A DNA stretch of 51,420 bases from Bacteroidaceae bacterium (GCA_017445925.1 JAFSRW010000056.1:1-51420); one strand, 5' to 3'; shown: positions 24,578 to 33,800, counted from the stretch's first letter. Notes: a model not told the origin generated them from the sequence alone. Numbers and translations: made by a program.

Positions 24578-25432
24578 ATGATAAAGAGAGGTTTTGCTTT
24601 ATGTCTGCTTGCCGGCCTATATGCTATTTGCACTATGGCGCAGATGGATAAGGATGGGTGGAAACTTGTCTGGAACGATGAGTTTGATGTGGATGGAAGG
24701 CCCGATGCTCAGAAATGGGACTACGAACGGGGCTTTGTTCGTAACTATGAGTTGCAATGGTATGCGCCTGAGAATGCTTTTCAGCGTGACGGAAAACTGG
24801 TGATAGAGGCCCGTCCTGCCGACTTTCCCTGTCCAGCCTATCGCGAGGGTAACAAAAACTGGCGCAATAGCCGCGAGAAAGTAGAATGGACAAGTGCCGC
24901 ACTGATTACCAAGGGTAAATATACTTTCCAATACGGACGTCTGGAGGTTCGTGCCCGTATCCCTGTCTGCAAAGGAGCTTGGCCTGCTATCTGGCTTTTG
25001 GGGACGCTGCATTCCTGGCCTGCAAATGGCGAGATAGATGTGCTGGAGTATTATCAGCATAAGGGTGTGCCAACTATTTTAGCAAATGCCTGCTGGGCTG
25101 GCGATACGACGGATGATGCAGAGTGGGATTCTTCTTACACGCCACTGACACATTTTACAGAACGTGACCCTGCGTGGGCAGAGCGTTTCCATGTTTGGCA
25201 CATGGACTGGGATAAGGACTTCATACGCCTGTATCTGGATGATGAACTGCTGAACGAGATAGACCTGAAGCGTACCATCAATGGAAAGGCTGGTGGAACG
25301 GGCATTAATCCATTCCATTACCAACAATATCTGCTGCTGAACCTGGCATTAGACACCCGTGTAAAGGAACTGAATCCGGCTGACTTCCCCATAAAATATG
25401 AAATTGACTATGTACGCGTCTTTCAAAAATAA
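24578..25432 (+). CDS. Secreted glycoside hydrolase family 16 (laminarinase-like)
   Basis: 284 residues with a signal peptide (KRGFALCLLAGLYAICTMAQ) and one GH16 jelly-roll. The catalytic signature ExDxxE is GEIDVLEYY, with E152, D154 and E157. VWNDEFD near residue 32, TSAALITKGKYTFQYGRLEVRA-like sheet strands (split around 106-127) and WHMDWDKDFIRLYLD are typical of beta-1,3- or mixed-linkage glucanases. The closest type by eye is laminarinase/lichenase. No carbohydrate-binding module or sorting tail is present and no polysaccharide-utilisation genes surround it. Confidence 0.9.
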   Translation: MIKRGFALCLLAGLYAICTMAQMDKDGWKLVWNDEFDVDGRPDAQKWDYERGFVRNYELQWYAPENAFQRDGKLVIEARPADFPCPAYREGNKNWRNSREKVEWTSAALITKGKYTFQYGRLEVRARIPVCKGAWPAIWLLGTLHSWPANGEIDVLEYYQHKGVPTILANACWAGDTTDDAEWDSSYTPLTHFTERDPAWAERFHVWHMDWDKDFIRLYLDDELLNEIDLKRTINGKAGGTGINPFHYQQYLLLNLALDTRVKELNPADFPIKYEIDYVRVFQK

Positions 25433-25567
25433 AAAATGAAAATTTTTCCAAAAAAGTGTAGCAAATAGGATGTGTTTGCGTCAAAGGAGTAAAAAGTGAA
25501 AAATGAAAAGTGAAAAATTTGCTACCGCTGTAACAACTGTCAACTATCAACTGTCAACTAAATAAGG
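25433..25567. repeat. Tandem tracts upstream of the sigma factor gene
   Basis: GTGAAAAAT-type repeats at about 25490-25518 and CAACTGT/CAACTAT heptamers at 25534-25560. The latter run to within 8 bp of the sigma factor ATG. Confidence 0.65.
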
Positions 25568-26041
25568 ATGGATATAAAAGAACAAGAATTCTCGCGGATG
25601 GTCAGGGAGCATAAGAACACCATTTACACGGTGTGCTACATGTTCTCGAACGATGAAGACGAGGTGAGCGACCTCTTCCAAGAGACGCTTATAAACCTTT
25701 GGAAAGGTTTTGAATCTTTCCGCCATGAGAGCAAACTGAGCACATGGATTTACCGCGTGGCTATGAATACCTGCATCTCGGCCGACCGCAAGAAACGCAA
25801 GCAGGGAACTAAGGTGCCGCTGTCGATGGACATCAGCTTGTATAATGACGAGGACCACGAAACCAAGCAGGTTCGGCAACTACATGAACGCATACAACGA
25901 CTGGACTTGATAGATCGTGCTTTGGTGATGATGTGGCTGGAAGGTATGAACTACGATGAGATAGCCGAAGTGATAGGTATCAGCGTAAAGAATGTAGGCG
26001 TTAAGCTGGTTAGAATTAAAGAAAAATTAAAGCAGAAGTAA
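25568..26041 (+). CDS. RNA polymerase sigma-70 factor, ECF type
   Basis: 157 residues with sigma region 2 (EFSRMVREHKNTIYTVCYMF, DEVSDLFQETLINLWKGFESF, KLSTWIYRVAMNTCIS) and region 4 (IQRLDLIDRALVMMWLEGMNYDEIAEVIGISVKNVGVKLVRIKEKL, in the window near residues 105-155). It would direct transcription of an unknown regulon. The gene 3 bp downstream encodes a membrane protein that may act as its anti-sigma factor. No cognate promoter or TonB-type receptor is nearby. Confidence 0.92.
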   Translation: MDIKEQEFSRMVREHKNTIYTVCYMFSNDEDEVSDLFQETLINLWKGFESFRHESKLSTWIYRVAMNTCISADRKKRKQGTKVPLSMDISLYNDEDHETKQVRQLHERIQRLDLIDRALVMMWLEGMNYDEIAEVIGISVKNVGVKLVRIKEKLKQK

Positions 26042-26044
26042 TAT

Positions 26045-26629
26045 ATGGAAGAATTGAACTTTGATGAGATGCGTGATCAGATTACGCTACTCAAACAAAA
26101 ACTGGACCGTCAGGAGATTGTCAACGACTCCTTGCTCCGTGAAGCCATGCGTGGCAAGATGGGAGCCATCAACTGGACGAAATATAAATCTTATATCTGT
26201 GTTGTTTTATGTATTATATTCTATCCTGTAATGTCGTGGGCGGGTGTATTTAGTAATGCCTTTGTGTTTGCAACCTGTGCTATGATGCTTTTCTGTGCTT
26301 ACGGTACATATTATGTGCACAGACCCGTGGACCGTATGGATTTGATGACAGATGATTTGGCTACCGTTGCTAAGGTGATGGCTAAGTTCCGCAAACAGTA
26401 CAACCAGTGGCTATTTTACGTTACCCCAGCCCTGTTGATTCCCTGGTTGAGTTGGGCTTTGTATGAATATGCATGGAAGAATGCTCCGGATGGTGTGAGC
26501 CATTGGATGCTGGCATTGCCCATCCTGATTGGTGCCGCAATAGGCGGACTCATAGGCTACCATTGGCATTGCAAGGCAGTAGATGCTGCTGATAAGATTA
26601 TCAAGCAGATAGAGGAAGAAGAAAACTGA
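26045..26629 (+). CDS. Four-helix membrane protein, possible anti-sigma factor
   Basis: 194 residues. A charged, coiled-coil-prone N-terminus (EELNFDEMRDQITLLKQKLDRQEI, about 2-25) precedes four predicted transmembrane helices (about 52-68, 71-88, 121-138, 150-168) and an acidic helix at the end. The gene is 3 bp after an ECF sigma gene, and the cytoplasmic N-terminal helix would suit sigma binding, so an anti-sigma role is plausible. There is no recognisable zinc anti-sigma motif or FecR domain. I do not know a named family. Confidence 0.7.
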   Translation: MEELNFDEMRDQITLLKQKLDRQEIVNDSLLREAMRGKMGAINWTKYKSYICVVLCIIFYPVMSWAGVFSNAFVFATCAMMLFCAYGTYYVHRPVDRMDLMTDDLATVAKVMAKFRKQYNQWLFYVTPALLIPWLSWALYEYAWKNAPDGVSHWMLALPILIGAAIGGLIGYHWHCKAVDAADKIIKQIEEEEN

Positions 26630-26634
26630 TTATC

Positions 26635-27711
26635 TTAAATGGTTTTAGCTTGTTGAAGCAGATAGGCATCCAAAATGGTAATGGCTGCCATAGCTTCAAC
26701 AACAGGAACAGCACGAGGTAAGACGCAAGCATCATGTCTGCCACGTGCTGTTAGTTTTGTGGCTTCTCCGTTCTTGTTGACTGTATCCTGCTCCATCAGC
26801 AGAGTGGCAACGGGCTTGAAGGCTACACGGAAATAGATATCCTCACCATTGGATATGCCACCTTGTATGCCTCCACTGCGATTGGTGGCAAAACCTATCT
26901 TACCATCGGGTAGGGGAATCATTACATCATTTTGCTGACTGCCACGCTCCGTAACACCAGCAAAACCTTGGCCGTACTCAAACCCTTTCACAGCATTGAT
27001 ACTGAGCATGGCATGACCCAAAAGTGCATGAAGCTTATCGAAGGCAGGCTCCCCCAAACCTACAGGACAGCCTTTGATAACACAGGCTATAACACCGCCT
27101 ATTGTATCACCCTCGGCCTTAACCTCTGTAATAAGCTGGGCCATTTTTTCGGCATATGCAGCATCAGGGCAACGTACATCGTTATTCTCTGTTAAGGAAA
27201 GATCATAATCTTTATATGTTCCTGGCAATGCGATGCTTCCTACTTGCTGTGTATAGGCTTGAATACTAACACCAAGTTGCTGGAGTGCTAATTTGGCAAA
27301 AGCACCTGCAACAACCCTGCTGATGGTCTCACGGGCAGAGCTTCTGCCTCCGCCGCGATGATCACGGATGCCATATTTCTGGGTATAAGTATAGTCGGCA
27401 TGACTGGGACGGAAAACATCTCGCATATTCTCGTAATCCTGACTGTGCTGGTTGGTGTTACGTACAATAAAGCCTATGGGCTGTCCTGTGGTTTTACCCT
27501 CAAAAATGCCGCTAAGCAACTCCACCTTATCAGCTTCGTTACGGGCTGTGGTAAGTTTGCTCTGACCAGGACGACGACGGTCCAATTCCTTTTGAATGAA
27601 GTCCTCATCTACCAGAATGCCTGCCGGCATACCGTCAATGACTCCACCTATGGCTGCTCCGTGGCTCTCGCCAAAGGTGGTTATGCGAAATATTTGTCCG
27701 AATGAATTCAT
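26635..27711 (-). CDS. aroC: Chorismate synthase
   Basis: 358 residues from ATG 27711, converting EPSP to chorismate with reduced FMN. The N-terminal [18 protein letters not shown] is the family signature; [13 protein letters not shown], the HADYTY region, [14 protein letters not shown] and [14 protein letters not shown] follow in order. The frame stays open 93 bp further upstream, but that stretch is the antisense of the cysteine-rich tail of slyD, so ATG 27711 is preferred. It overlaps the slyD stop by 4 bp (ATGA), implying coupling. Confidence 0.96.
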   Translation of the reverse strand: MNSFGQIFRITTFGESHGAAIGGVIDGMPAGILVDEDFIQKELDRRRPGQSKLTTARNEADKVELLSGIFEGKTTGQPIGFIVRNTNQHSQDYENMRDVFRPSHADYTYTQKYGIRDHRGGGRSSARETISRVVAGAFAKLALQQLGVSIQAYTQQVGSIALPGTYKDYDLSLTENNDVRCPDAAYAEKMAQLITEVKAEGDTIGGVIACVIKGCPVGLGEPAFDKLHALLGHAMLSINAVKGFEYGQGFAGVTERGSQQNDVMIPLPDGKIGFATNRSGGIQGGISNGEDIYFRVAFKPVATLLMEQDTVNKNGEATKLTARGRHDACVLPRAVPVVEAMAAITILDAYLLQQAKTI

Positions 27712-28298
27712 TTGCAACCTCCTTCGCAACCACCTTCTCCACAGCTGCCACTGTCGCAACCACCACAGTTGCCGCCGCTGCATCCTCCACAGCCGCCAGA
27801 GCAACCGCCTGTCATTACGTTCAGGGCATCCTGAATCTCCTGGTTGGTAGCCTCTCTGCTTTCAATAACCTTGCCTACAAAATTCAGTTCCTTGCCTGCA
27901 AGGGGATGGTTCAGATCGACCGTAATTTCCTTTTCCGTAATCTCTGTGATGGTGCCGTTGAAGCGTTCGCCATCAGCATTCTGCAGAGGCACTACCGCGC
28001 CTTCGTAGATGTAGCGCGAATCAATTTTGCCGTTAATCTTGAAGATGTCGGCTGATACCTTCTGGACAGCCTCAGGAACAAAAGGGCCGTAAGCCTCTTC
28101 GGTGCTCAGTTTTATGTCAAATTCAGCTCCAGGAGCCAAAGGCGCAATCTGAGCCTCGAAAGCATCCAGCGTCATGCCAAGGGCTGAGATAAACTGGAAG
28201 GGACGCTCTACGGTTGCTTCCTCGATAAGTTCACGTTCGTTGTCCTGCATGGGAGCAAACAGCTGATAAGCTACAGTAATGTATTTGTTTTCTGCCAT
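27708..28298 (-). CDS. slyD: SlyD-like FKBP peptidyl-prolyl isomerase with Cys-rich tail
   Basis: 196 residues from ATG 28298. The FKBP core is split by an insert-in-flap domain: ITVAYQLFA, the [20 protein letters not shown] flap, [13 protein letters not shown], then [26 protein letters not shown]. The end (about 162-196) is a Gly-rich stretch with eight cysteines (166, 170, 173, 178, 181, 186, 191, 195), a probable nickel/zinc-binding tail as in SlyD. An in-frame ATG at 28382 would lie upstream of the promoter at 28332 and is encoded by an intergenic heptamer tract, so it is rejected. Coupled to aroC by an ATGA overlap. Confidence 0.9.
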   Translation of the reverse strand: MAENKYITVAYQLFAPMQDNERELIEEATVERPFQFISALGMTLDAFEAQIAPLAPGAEFDIKLSTEEAYGPFVPEAVQKVSADIFKINGKIDSRYIYEGAVVPLQNADGERFNGTITEITEKEITVDLNHPLAGKELNFVGKVIESREATNQEIQDALNVMTGGCSGGCGGCSGGNCGGCDSGSCGEGGCEGGCK

Positions 28299-28331
28299 TG
28301 TATTTGTACTATTTGTGATAATTTGTGGGAG

Positions 28332-28339
28332 CAAAGGTA
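28332..28339 (-). promoter_or_regulatory. -7 element for slyD-aroC
   Basis: The minus strand reads TACCTTTG followed by CTCC, 33 bp before ATG 28298. Confidence 0.62.
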
Positions 28340-28348
28340 TAAAAAAAT

Positions 28349-28384
28349 GTTCAATGTTCAATGTCGAATGTTCAAAGTTCAATG
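28349..28384. repeat. TTCAATG heptamer tract
   Basis: Five units of TTCAATG and variants with a 7-base period lie just upstream of the slyD promoter. The tract at 47757-47803 is built from the same family on the other strand (CATTGAA). Confidence 0.78.
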
Positions 28385-28433
28385 CTTTTAGTGTTAATTT
28401 GTCACCAAAAGAGGATAATTATCTTGTAAAACG

Positions 28434-28464
28434 TTGCATAAAAGAAGGAATTTGATTAATTTTG
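28434..28464 (+). promoter_or_regulatory. Promoter for the ilv cluster
   Basis: TTG at 28434-28436, about 20 bp, then TAATTTTG at 28457-28464. A purine-rich AAGGTAAGGAG lies about 9 bp before the ilvD ATG, one of the few Shine-Dalgarno-like sequences here. I see no leader peptide with branched-chain codons. Confidence 0.6.
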
Positions 28465-28498
28465 CGGCTTCATTATAATAAGGTAAGGAGAAAAAGAA

Positions 28499-30349
28499 AT
28501 GAAACATCAACTGAGGAGTGCCGTTTGTACTGAGGGTCGTCGCATGGCGGGAGCCCGTGCCCTATGGGTGGCAAACGGAATGAAACGCGAGCAGTTTGGC
28601 AAACCTATCATTGCCATAGTGAACTCATTTACACAGTTTGTGCCTGGTCATACGCATTTGCATGAGATTGGTCAGATTGTGAAAGCCGAGATAGAAGCTC
28701 TTGGTTGTTATGCAGCTGAGTTCAATACCATTGCCGTAGACGACGGAATTGCCATGGGGCACGATGGTATGTTGTACTCATTGCCTTCGCGTGACATTAT
28801 TGCCGACTCGGTAGAATATATGGTGAATGCACATAAGGCCGATGCTATGGTGTGCATCAGTAACTGTGATAAGGTTACGCCTGGTATGCTGATGGCTGCC
28901 ATGCGACTGAATATCCCAGCTGTGTTTGTATCAGGAGGCCCTATGGAGTCGCATAAGTTGAACGGTGAGAATGCCGACTTGATTACCGCTATGGTAAAAG
29001 GTGGTGACCCAACAGTATCTGACGAAGAACTGGCTGAGGTGGAGAGTATGGCATGTCCTGGTTGTGGAGCCTGTTCAGGTATGTTCACGGCAAACTCCAT
29101 GAATTCGCTGACTGAGGCTATCGGCCTGTCACTACCAGGAAATGGCTCTATTCTGGCAACACACAAGAACAGGATAAACCTCTTCAAGAAGGCTGCCCAG
29201 ATAATTGTGAAAAATGCGCTGGCATACTATGAGGACGGCGACGAGAGCGTTTTGCCAAGAAGCATCGCCACACGTGCTGCCTTCCTGAATGCTATGACGC
29301 TGGACATCGCCATGGGTGCTTCTACCAATACTGTGCTTCATCTGTTGGCTGTGGCTCAGGAGGGTGGTGTCGACTTTAAGATGAGTGATATAGATGCACT
29401 CTCGCGCAAGGTGCCTTTCCTTTGCAAACTGGCTCCTAACTGGCAGAAATACTCTATTCAGGAGGAAAACAGGGCTGGCGGAATACTCGGCATTCTGGGT
29501 GAATTGGCAAAGGGTAACCTGCTCGACCTCTCTTGCAAGCGTGTAAACGGTGCTACGCTGGGTGAGGATATACAGAAATACTCTATCACAGGCCTGAAAC
29601 TGAATGCTGACGGCACATGGAGCAACAATCCTATGGCTGTGGTAACAAAAGAAGTAGGCGATATCTACGGCTGTGCTCCTGGTGGAAAATTCTCCAATGT
29701 TATGGGCTCTCAGGAGACATATTGGGACGAACTTGATACCGATAGGGAGAACGGTTGTATTCGTGATATAGAACATGCTTACACCAAGGATGGCGGTATG
29801 GCCGTTTTGTTTGGAAACATTGCACAGGATGGCTGTGTGGTTAAGACCGCTGGCGTGGCACCTGAACTTTGGCATTTCGAAGGTCCTGCCGTTTGTTTCG
29901 ACTCTCAGGAGGATGCCTGCGAGGGAATCTTGGGTGGTAAGGTAAAGAAGGGCGACTGCGTAGTTATCACGCACGAAGGTCCTAAGGGTGGTCCTGGTAT
30001 GCAGGAGATGCTTTATCCTACATCATACATTAAGAGTATGCACATGGGTAAGGAATGCGCCCTGATTACAGACGGTCGTTTCTCTGGTGGAACAAGCGGC
30101 CTGAGTATCGGACACATCTCTCCAGAAGCTGCCAGTGGTGGTAATATCGGAAAGATTAAGGATGGTGACATCATCGTAATTGATATTCCCAGTCGTTCTA
30201 TCAACGTGAAACTTACTGACGAAGAGTTGGCTGCACGTCCCCAGCAACCGCTGAAGCGTAAGAGAGTAGTTTCAAAAGCCTTGAGAGCTTATGCACAGTC
30301 GGTAGCGAGTGCCGATAAGGGTGGTGTAAGGCTTCTATCCGATGTTTAA
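28499..30349 (+). CDS. ilvD: Dihydroxy-acid dehydratase
   Basis: 616 residues; dehydrates 2,3-dihydroxy-isovalerate and -methylvalerate to the 2-oxo acids of valine and isoleucine synthesis. Iron-sulfur cysteines are in [12 protein letters not shown] and [28 protein letters not shown] and [15 protein letters not shown] near the end are diagnostic. Length matches the long (E. coli-like) form. First gene of ilvD-ilvB-ilvN-thioesterase-ilvC; only a heptamer tract separates it from ilvB. Confidence 0.97.
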   Translation: MKHQLRSAVCTEGRRMAGARALWVANGMKREQFGKPIIAIVNSFTQFVPGHTHLHEIGQIVKAEIEALGCYAAEFNTIAVDDGIAMGHDGMLYSLPSRDIIADSVEYMVNAHKADAMVCISNCDKVTPGMLMAAMRLNIPAVFVSGGPMESHKLNGENADLITAMVKGGDPTVSDEELAEVESMACPGCGACSGMFTANSMNSLTEAIGLSLPGNGSILATHKNRINLFKKAAQIIVKNALAYYEDGDESVLPRSIATRAAFLNAMTLDIAMGASTNTVLHLLAVAQEGGVDFKMSDIDALSRKVPFLCKLAPNWQKYSIQEENRAGGILGILGELAKGNLLDLSCKRVNGATLGEDIQKYSITGLKLNADGTWSNNPMAVVTKEVGDIYGCAPGGKFSNVMGSQETYWDELDTDRENGCIRDIEHAYTKDGGMAVLFGNIAQDGCVVKTAGVAPELWHFEGPAVCFDSQEDACEGILGGKVKKGDCVVITHEGPKGGPGMQEMLYPTSYIKSMHMGKECALITDGRFSGGTSGLSIGHISPEAASGGNIGKIKDGDIIVIDIPSRSINVKLTDEELAARPQQPLKRKRVVSKALRAYAQSVASADKGGVRLLSDV

Positions 30350-30353
30350 TTTT

Positions 30354-30380
30354 GAATTATGAATTTTGAATTATGAATTC
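30354..30380. repeat. GAATTAT/GAATTTT heptamer tract holding the ilvB start codon
   Basis: The 23-bp ilvD-ilvB spacer consists almost wholly of 7-base units, and the ilvB ATG (30373) is part of one unit (GAATTATGAATTC). The same sequence is found intergenically at 17064. Confidence 0.8.
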
Positions 30381-32073
30381 TAACACTATATCTGGTGCAG
30401 AGGCAATGATGCGCAGCTTGGAGAATCAGGGAGTAGATGTACTCTTTGGTTATCCTGGTGGTGCTATTATGCCTACGTATGATGCACTCTATGATCATAA
30501 AGAAAAGTTACATCACATTCTGGTACGTCACGAACAGGCTGCCGTACATGCAGCTCAGGGCTATGCCCGCGTGAGTGGCAAGGTGGGATGTGCCATCGTT
30601 ACCAGCGGTCCTGGTGCCATGAACACTATTACGGGTGTGGCTGATGCCCTGATGGACTCTACTCCTCTGGTGGTTATCTGCGGACAGGTGGGTGCTGCTA
30701 TGCTGGGTACAGATGCCTTTCAGGAGGTGGACGTAGTAGGTGTAACACAACCTATCACCAAGTGGAACTATCAGATTCGTCGTGCTGAGGATATTGCGTG
30801 GGCTGTGGCTCGTGCTTTCTTCATTGCCAGTAGTGGTCGTCCTGGTCCCGTGGTATTGGATTTTACCAAGAATGCTCAGACGGCAATGATAGAATATCAG
30901 CCTCAGACTATCGACTTCATTCGTAGCTATAACCCTAATCCCCAGCCTGCTGAGGGAACTATAGAGAAGGCTGCTCAGATGATTAACGAGAGTGTGAAGC
31001 CTTTTATGCTGGTGGGACAGGGAGTTGAACTGGCCGATGCCAACAAGGAACTTCTTGCCTTGTGTGAGAAGGCGCAGATTCCCTTCGGTACGACTTTCTT
31101 GGGGCTTTCTGCTGCACCCTCTGAACATCCGCTGAATATGGGTCGTTTGGGTATGCACGGCAATTTGGGCCCCAATGTAATGACTAATCAGTGCGACCTG
31201 CTGATTGCCGTTGGTATGCGTTTTGACGACCGTGTGACGGGTAATCTGAAGAACTATGCCAAGCAGGCTAAGATTATTCACTTAGAGATTGACCCCAGCG
31301 AGGTGGACAAGAATGTGAAGGTGGATTTGCCTGTTTTGGGCGACTGCAAACAGACCTTGCCTGCTATTACCAAGTTGGTGGACAAGGCCAAGCATCAGTC
31401 GTGGATTGACGGATTCAAGCCTTACGACGAGAAAGAATATAATAAGGTAATAGAGCCTGCCTTGCATCCTACCGAAGGTCCGCTCTTGATGGGTGAGATA
31501 GTACGCAAGGTAAGCGATGCTGCCAACAGCGAGGCTATCATGGTAACGGATGTGGGCCAGAACCAGATGTTCGGCTGTCGTTACTTCAAGTTCACCAAGC
31601 CCCGTTCTGTTGTTACAAGCGGTGGTTGTGGTACTATGGGATTTGGTATTCCTGCTGCCATAGGTGCTGCCTTTGGTGCTCCTGACAGAACGGTTTGTCT
31701 GTTCTGTGGTGATGGCGGATTCCAGATGACTATCCAGGAATTGGGTACCATTATGGAACAGCGTTGCCCCGTTAAGATGGTGCTGCTCAACAACAACTAC
31801 TTAGGTAATGTTCGTCAGTGGCAGTATATGTTCTTCAATAAGCGTTATTCCTTTACCCCCATGCTGAATCCCGATTACGAGAAGATTGCTGCTGGTTATG
31901 GTATTCCTTGCAAGACGGTTATCGACAGAAAGGATTTGGATGTTGCCATCGCAGAGATGTTGAGCACCGATGGCCCATACATCCTGCAGTGTGCTGTAAA
32001 GGAGGAGGACAATGTATTGCCTATGACACCTCCAGGAGGTAATGTAGATGAAATGCTTTTAGAAGTGAAATAA
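30373..32073 (+). CDS. ilvB: Acetolactate synthase large subunit
   Basis: 566 residues; TPP- and FAD-dependent condensation of pyruvate with pyruvate or 2-oxobutyrate. The N-terminal domain has LFGYPGGAIMPTYDAL and the catalytic Glu in VRHEQAAVHAAQGYAR; the central FAD domain has VAVGMRFDDRVTGN-like sequence (AVGMRFDDRVTG); the C-terminal TPP motif is FCGDGGFQMTIQELG to LLNNNYLGNVRQWQ. Length is standard. The first codons come from the heptamer tract (MNSNTIS). It is followed by a palindromic repeat and ilvN. Confidence 0.97.
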   Translation: MNSNTISGAEAMMRSLENQGVDVLFGYPGGAIMPTYDALYDHKEKLHHILVRHEQAAVHAAQGYARVSGKVGCAIVTSGPGAMNTITGVADALMDSTPLVVICGQVGAAMLGTDAFQEVDVVGVTQPITKWNYQIRRAEDIAWAVARAFFIASSGRPGPVVLDFTKNAQTAMIEYQPQTIDFIRSYNPNPQPAEGTIEKAAQMINESVKPFMLVGQGVELADANKELLALCEKAQIPFGTTFLGLSAAPSEHPLNMGRLGMHGNLGPNVMTNQCDLLIAVGMRFDDRVTGNLKNYAKQAKIIHLEIDPSEVDKNVKVDLPVLGDCKQTLPAITKLVDKAKHQSWIDGFKPYDEKEYNKVIEPALHPTEGPLLMGEIVRKVSDAANSEAIMVTDVGQNQMFGCRYFKFTKPRSVVTSGGCGTMGFGIPAAIGAAFGAPDRTVCLFCGDGGFQMTIQELGTIMEQRCPVKMVLLNNNYLGNVRQWQYMFFNKRYSFTPMLNPDYEKIAAGYGIPCKTVIDRKDLDVAIAEMLSTDGPYILQCAVKEEDNVLPMTPPGGNVDEMLLEVK

Positions 32074-32112
32074 CGCCCCTCTCCCCAGCCCTCCCCCAAA
32101 TGGGAGGGGGGA
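32074..32112. repeat. C/G-rich palindromic repeat between ilvB and ilvN
   Basis: It starts directly after the ilvB stop: GCCCCTCTCCCCAGCC, then CTCCCCC-AAATG-GGAGGGGG. A stable hairpin in the spacer could limit or tune ilvN expression or protect the upstream RNA. A second, truncated copy lies 60 bp downstream inside ilvN. Confidence 0.78.
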
Positions 32113-32144
32113 GTAGAACGGATAAAATATAAGGAAATAAACAG

Positions 32145-33002
32145 ATGAAATCAAATAATAAAGGAAAAAAATCCTCCCCCTCGGGGGAGTTAGAGAGGGG
32201 CCGTTATGGTGCTGCTGAGTGTGGCGACTGCAACTCATGCGGAAAGTGCGACGATACAAGCGTAACGGAGTCTTTTGATGCCGCAGTCAGGGCTGCAGCC
32301 TCTATCGACCGCGATTCATACGAGAAGAATCTGGCTCGTCAGCGTCAGGCCACTTTGGCAGATGACGTAAAGAGCGACGGCCAGTATGAAACATTTACCC
32401 GCAATGCTGTGGCACGTCGGTCAACAGCAGGCAAGGAAGGCTCTTTGCTTAACCACAAAGGCCTTACGCTTTACACGCTGATTATTTATTCAGAAAACTA
32501 TGCTGGTGTACTGAACCAGATTACGGCAGTCTTTACCCGTCGTCAGGTGAACATCGAGTCGTTGAACGTTTGCTCATCCAGTACCCCAGGTGTGCACAAA
32601 TACACTATTACCTGTTTTTGTAAGCAGGAGATGGCCGAGATGCTTTGCAAGCAGATAGAGAAGAAGATAGACGTCTTACAGGCCAACTGTTTCCTGGAGG
32701 ACGAGATTTTCATTCTGGAAACATCCTTGCTGAAACTCTCTACTCCCATCGTACTGGCTAATCCTGAGATTTCTCGTATTGTGCGTAGGTTCGATGCCCG
32801 TATTGTAGAAGTGAATCCCACTTACACGACAGTAGAGAAGACGGGTGTGACCAGCGATGTACTGGAACACTTCAAGTGCCTGGACGACTTGGGCTGTGTT
32901 CTTCAGTTTGTCCGTTCTGGTCGTATTGCTATCACCAAGTCTTGCGTGGAGCGTTTGGATCAATATATTGCAAAGCGCGAGGAAGAAAGGGAAAACGCAT
33001 AG
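32145..33002 (+). CDS. ilvN: Acetolactate synthase small (regulatory) subunit with N-terminal extension
   Basis: 285 residues as drawn. The conserved subunit begins near residue 108 (LYTLIIYSENYAGVLNQITAVF) with an ACT domain that would bind valine for feedback inhibition, followed by the C-terminal ALS activation domain. The first about 105 residues are unusual: residues 10-20 are encoded by a palindromic repeat, residues 26-35 are a CxxCxxCxxC ladder (C26, C29, C32, C35), and 40-100 are polar helix-like sequence. There is no in-frame ATG between 32145 and the ACT domain, so either the extension is real or a TTG/GTG start is used (for example TTG at about 32445). The stop is 3 bp before the thioesterase ATG. 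Confidence 0.85.
   Translation: MKSNNKGKKSSPSGELERGRYGAAECGDCNSCGKCDDTSVTESFDAAVRAAASIDRDSYEKNLARQRQATLADDVKSDGQYETFTRNAVARRSTAGKEGSLLNHKGLTLYTLIIYSENYAGVLNQITAVFTRRQVNIESLNVCSSSTPGVHKYTITCFCKQEMAEMLCKQIEKKIDVLQANCFLEDEIFILETSLLKLSTPIVLANPEISRIVRRFDARIVEVNPTYTTVEKTGVTSDVLEHFKCLDDLGCVLQFVRSGRIAITKSCVERLDQYIAKREEERENA
32172..32202. repeat. C/G-rich palindromic repeat inside the ilvN N-terminus
   Basis: CCTCCCCCTCGGGGGAGTT then AGAGAGGGGCC, the same family as the copy at 32074. In frame it encodes SSPSGELERG. Confidence 0.75.
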
Positions 33003-33005
33003 AAG

Positions 33006-33758
33006 ATGAACGTACAGGAGAAAATAGAGTCTTATCCTATATATGTAGAGCCCTTCCATGTCGACTTCACTGGTCGCATCTTCATGGGCATCTTAGGCAA
33101 TCACCTCCTGAATGCTGCAGGAAACCACAGCCAGAGAAGAGGGTGGGGCATAGGAGCGCTCAACGAGCACCATTATACATGGGTGCTGAGTCGTTTGAGC
33201 ATCGAGATGGAGGAGCTGCCTCGCCAGTATGAGCATGCTGAGGTGAAGACGTGGGTGGAGAGCGTAATGAAGTTGTTCACCAACCGTAACTTTGCTATCC
33301 TCCGCCCCGATGGAACCGCTTACGGCTATGCCCGTAGCGTTTGGGCCATGATAGATATGGATACGCGTAAGCCCTGTGATTTGCTGAGTCTTTATGATGG
33401 CGATATCCTGAACTATATTGTAGAGCCAGATGAGAATGTCTGCCCCATAGCCGGACACGGACGTTTCCGCTTTAAGGATGCTCAGTTGGTTCGTACCATA
33501 GATACGTATTACAGCGATGTGGACATTAACGGACACATCAACAGCATCAAGTACATAGAGCACATCCTGGACCTCTTTCCTCGTGAAAGATATGAGCAGC
33601 AGCACATTCGCAGATTCGAGATTGCCTACAAGGCAGAATCATATATGGGCGACCGGTTGAGTTTCTACATTCAGCCTGTTGACGAAAACGAGACAGACGT
33701 AGAGGTCAGGAAAAATGACAGCGAGGTGGTATGCCAAGCAAAAATTTGTTTCAGATAG
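33006..33758 (+). CDS. Acyl-ACP thioesterase
   Basis: 250 residues forming a double hot-dog fold of the FatA/FatB-like acyl-ACP thioesterase family. The first hot-dog has FHVDFTGRIFMGILGNHLLNAAG and YTWVLSRLSIEMEELP; the second carries the active-site segment YYSDVDINGHINSIKYIEHIL (Asn and His of the catalytic set, near residues 168-188). It would release free fatty acids from ACP in the cytoplasm. It lies 3 bp after ilvN and 42 bp before ilvC, an arrangement I recall from other Bacteroidales. A link to branched-chain fatty acids made from the valine/leucine pathway is an attractive inference. Confidence 0.88.
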   Translation: MNVQEKIESYPIYVEPFHVDFTGRIFMGILGNHLLNAAGNHSQRRGWGIGALNEHHYTWVLSRLSIEMEELPRQYEHAEVKTWVESVMKLFTNRNFAILRPDGTAYGYARSVWAMIDMDTRKPCDLLSLYDGDILNYIVEPDENVCPIAGHGRFRFKDAQLVRTIDTYYSDVDINGHINSIKYIEHILDLFPRERYEQQHIRRFEIAYKAESYMGDRLSFYIQPVDENETDVEVRKNDSEVVCQAKICFR

Positions 33759-33800
33759 TGTTATTTCAATAATTATAATCCACATTAAAAAATCAAAAAA

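Noticed and set aside
27712-27804. Upstream extension of aroC by 31 codons
   Set aside because: The extension is the complement of the Cys-Gly-rich tail of slyD and is Trp/Arg-rich nonsense; the family starts at [10 protein letters not shown].
28299-28382. N-terminal extension of slyD by 28 codons
   Set aside because: It lies partly upstream of the TACCTTTG promoter and is encoded by a heptamer tract.
29132-29974. 280-codon minus-strand frame inside ilvD
   Set aside because: Antisense shadow of a fully conserved enzyme.
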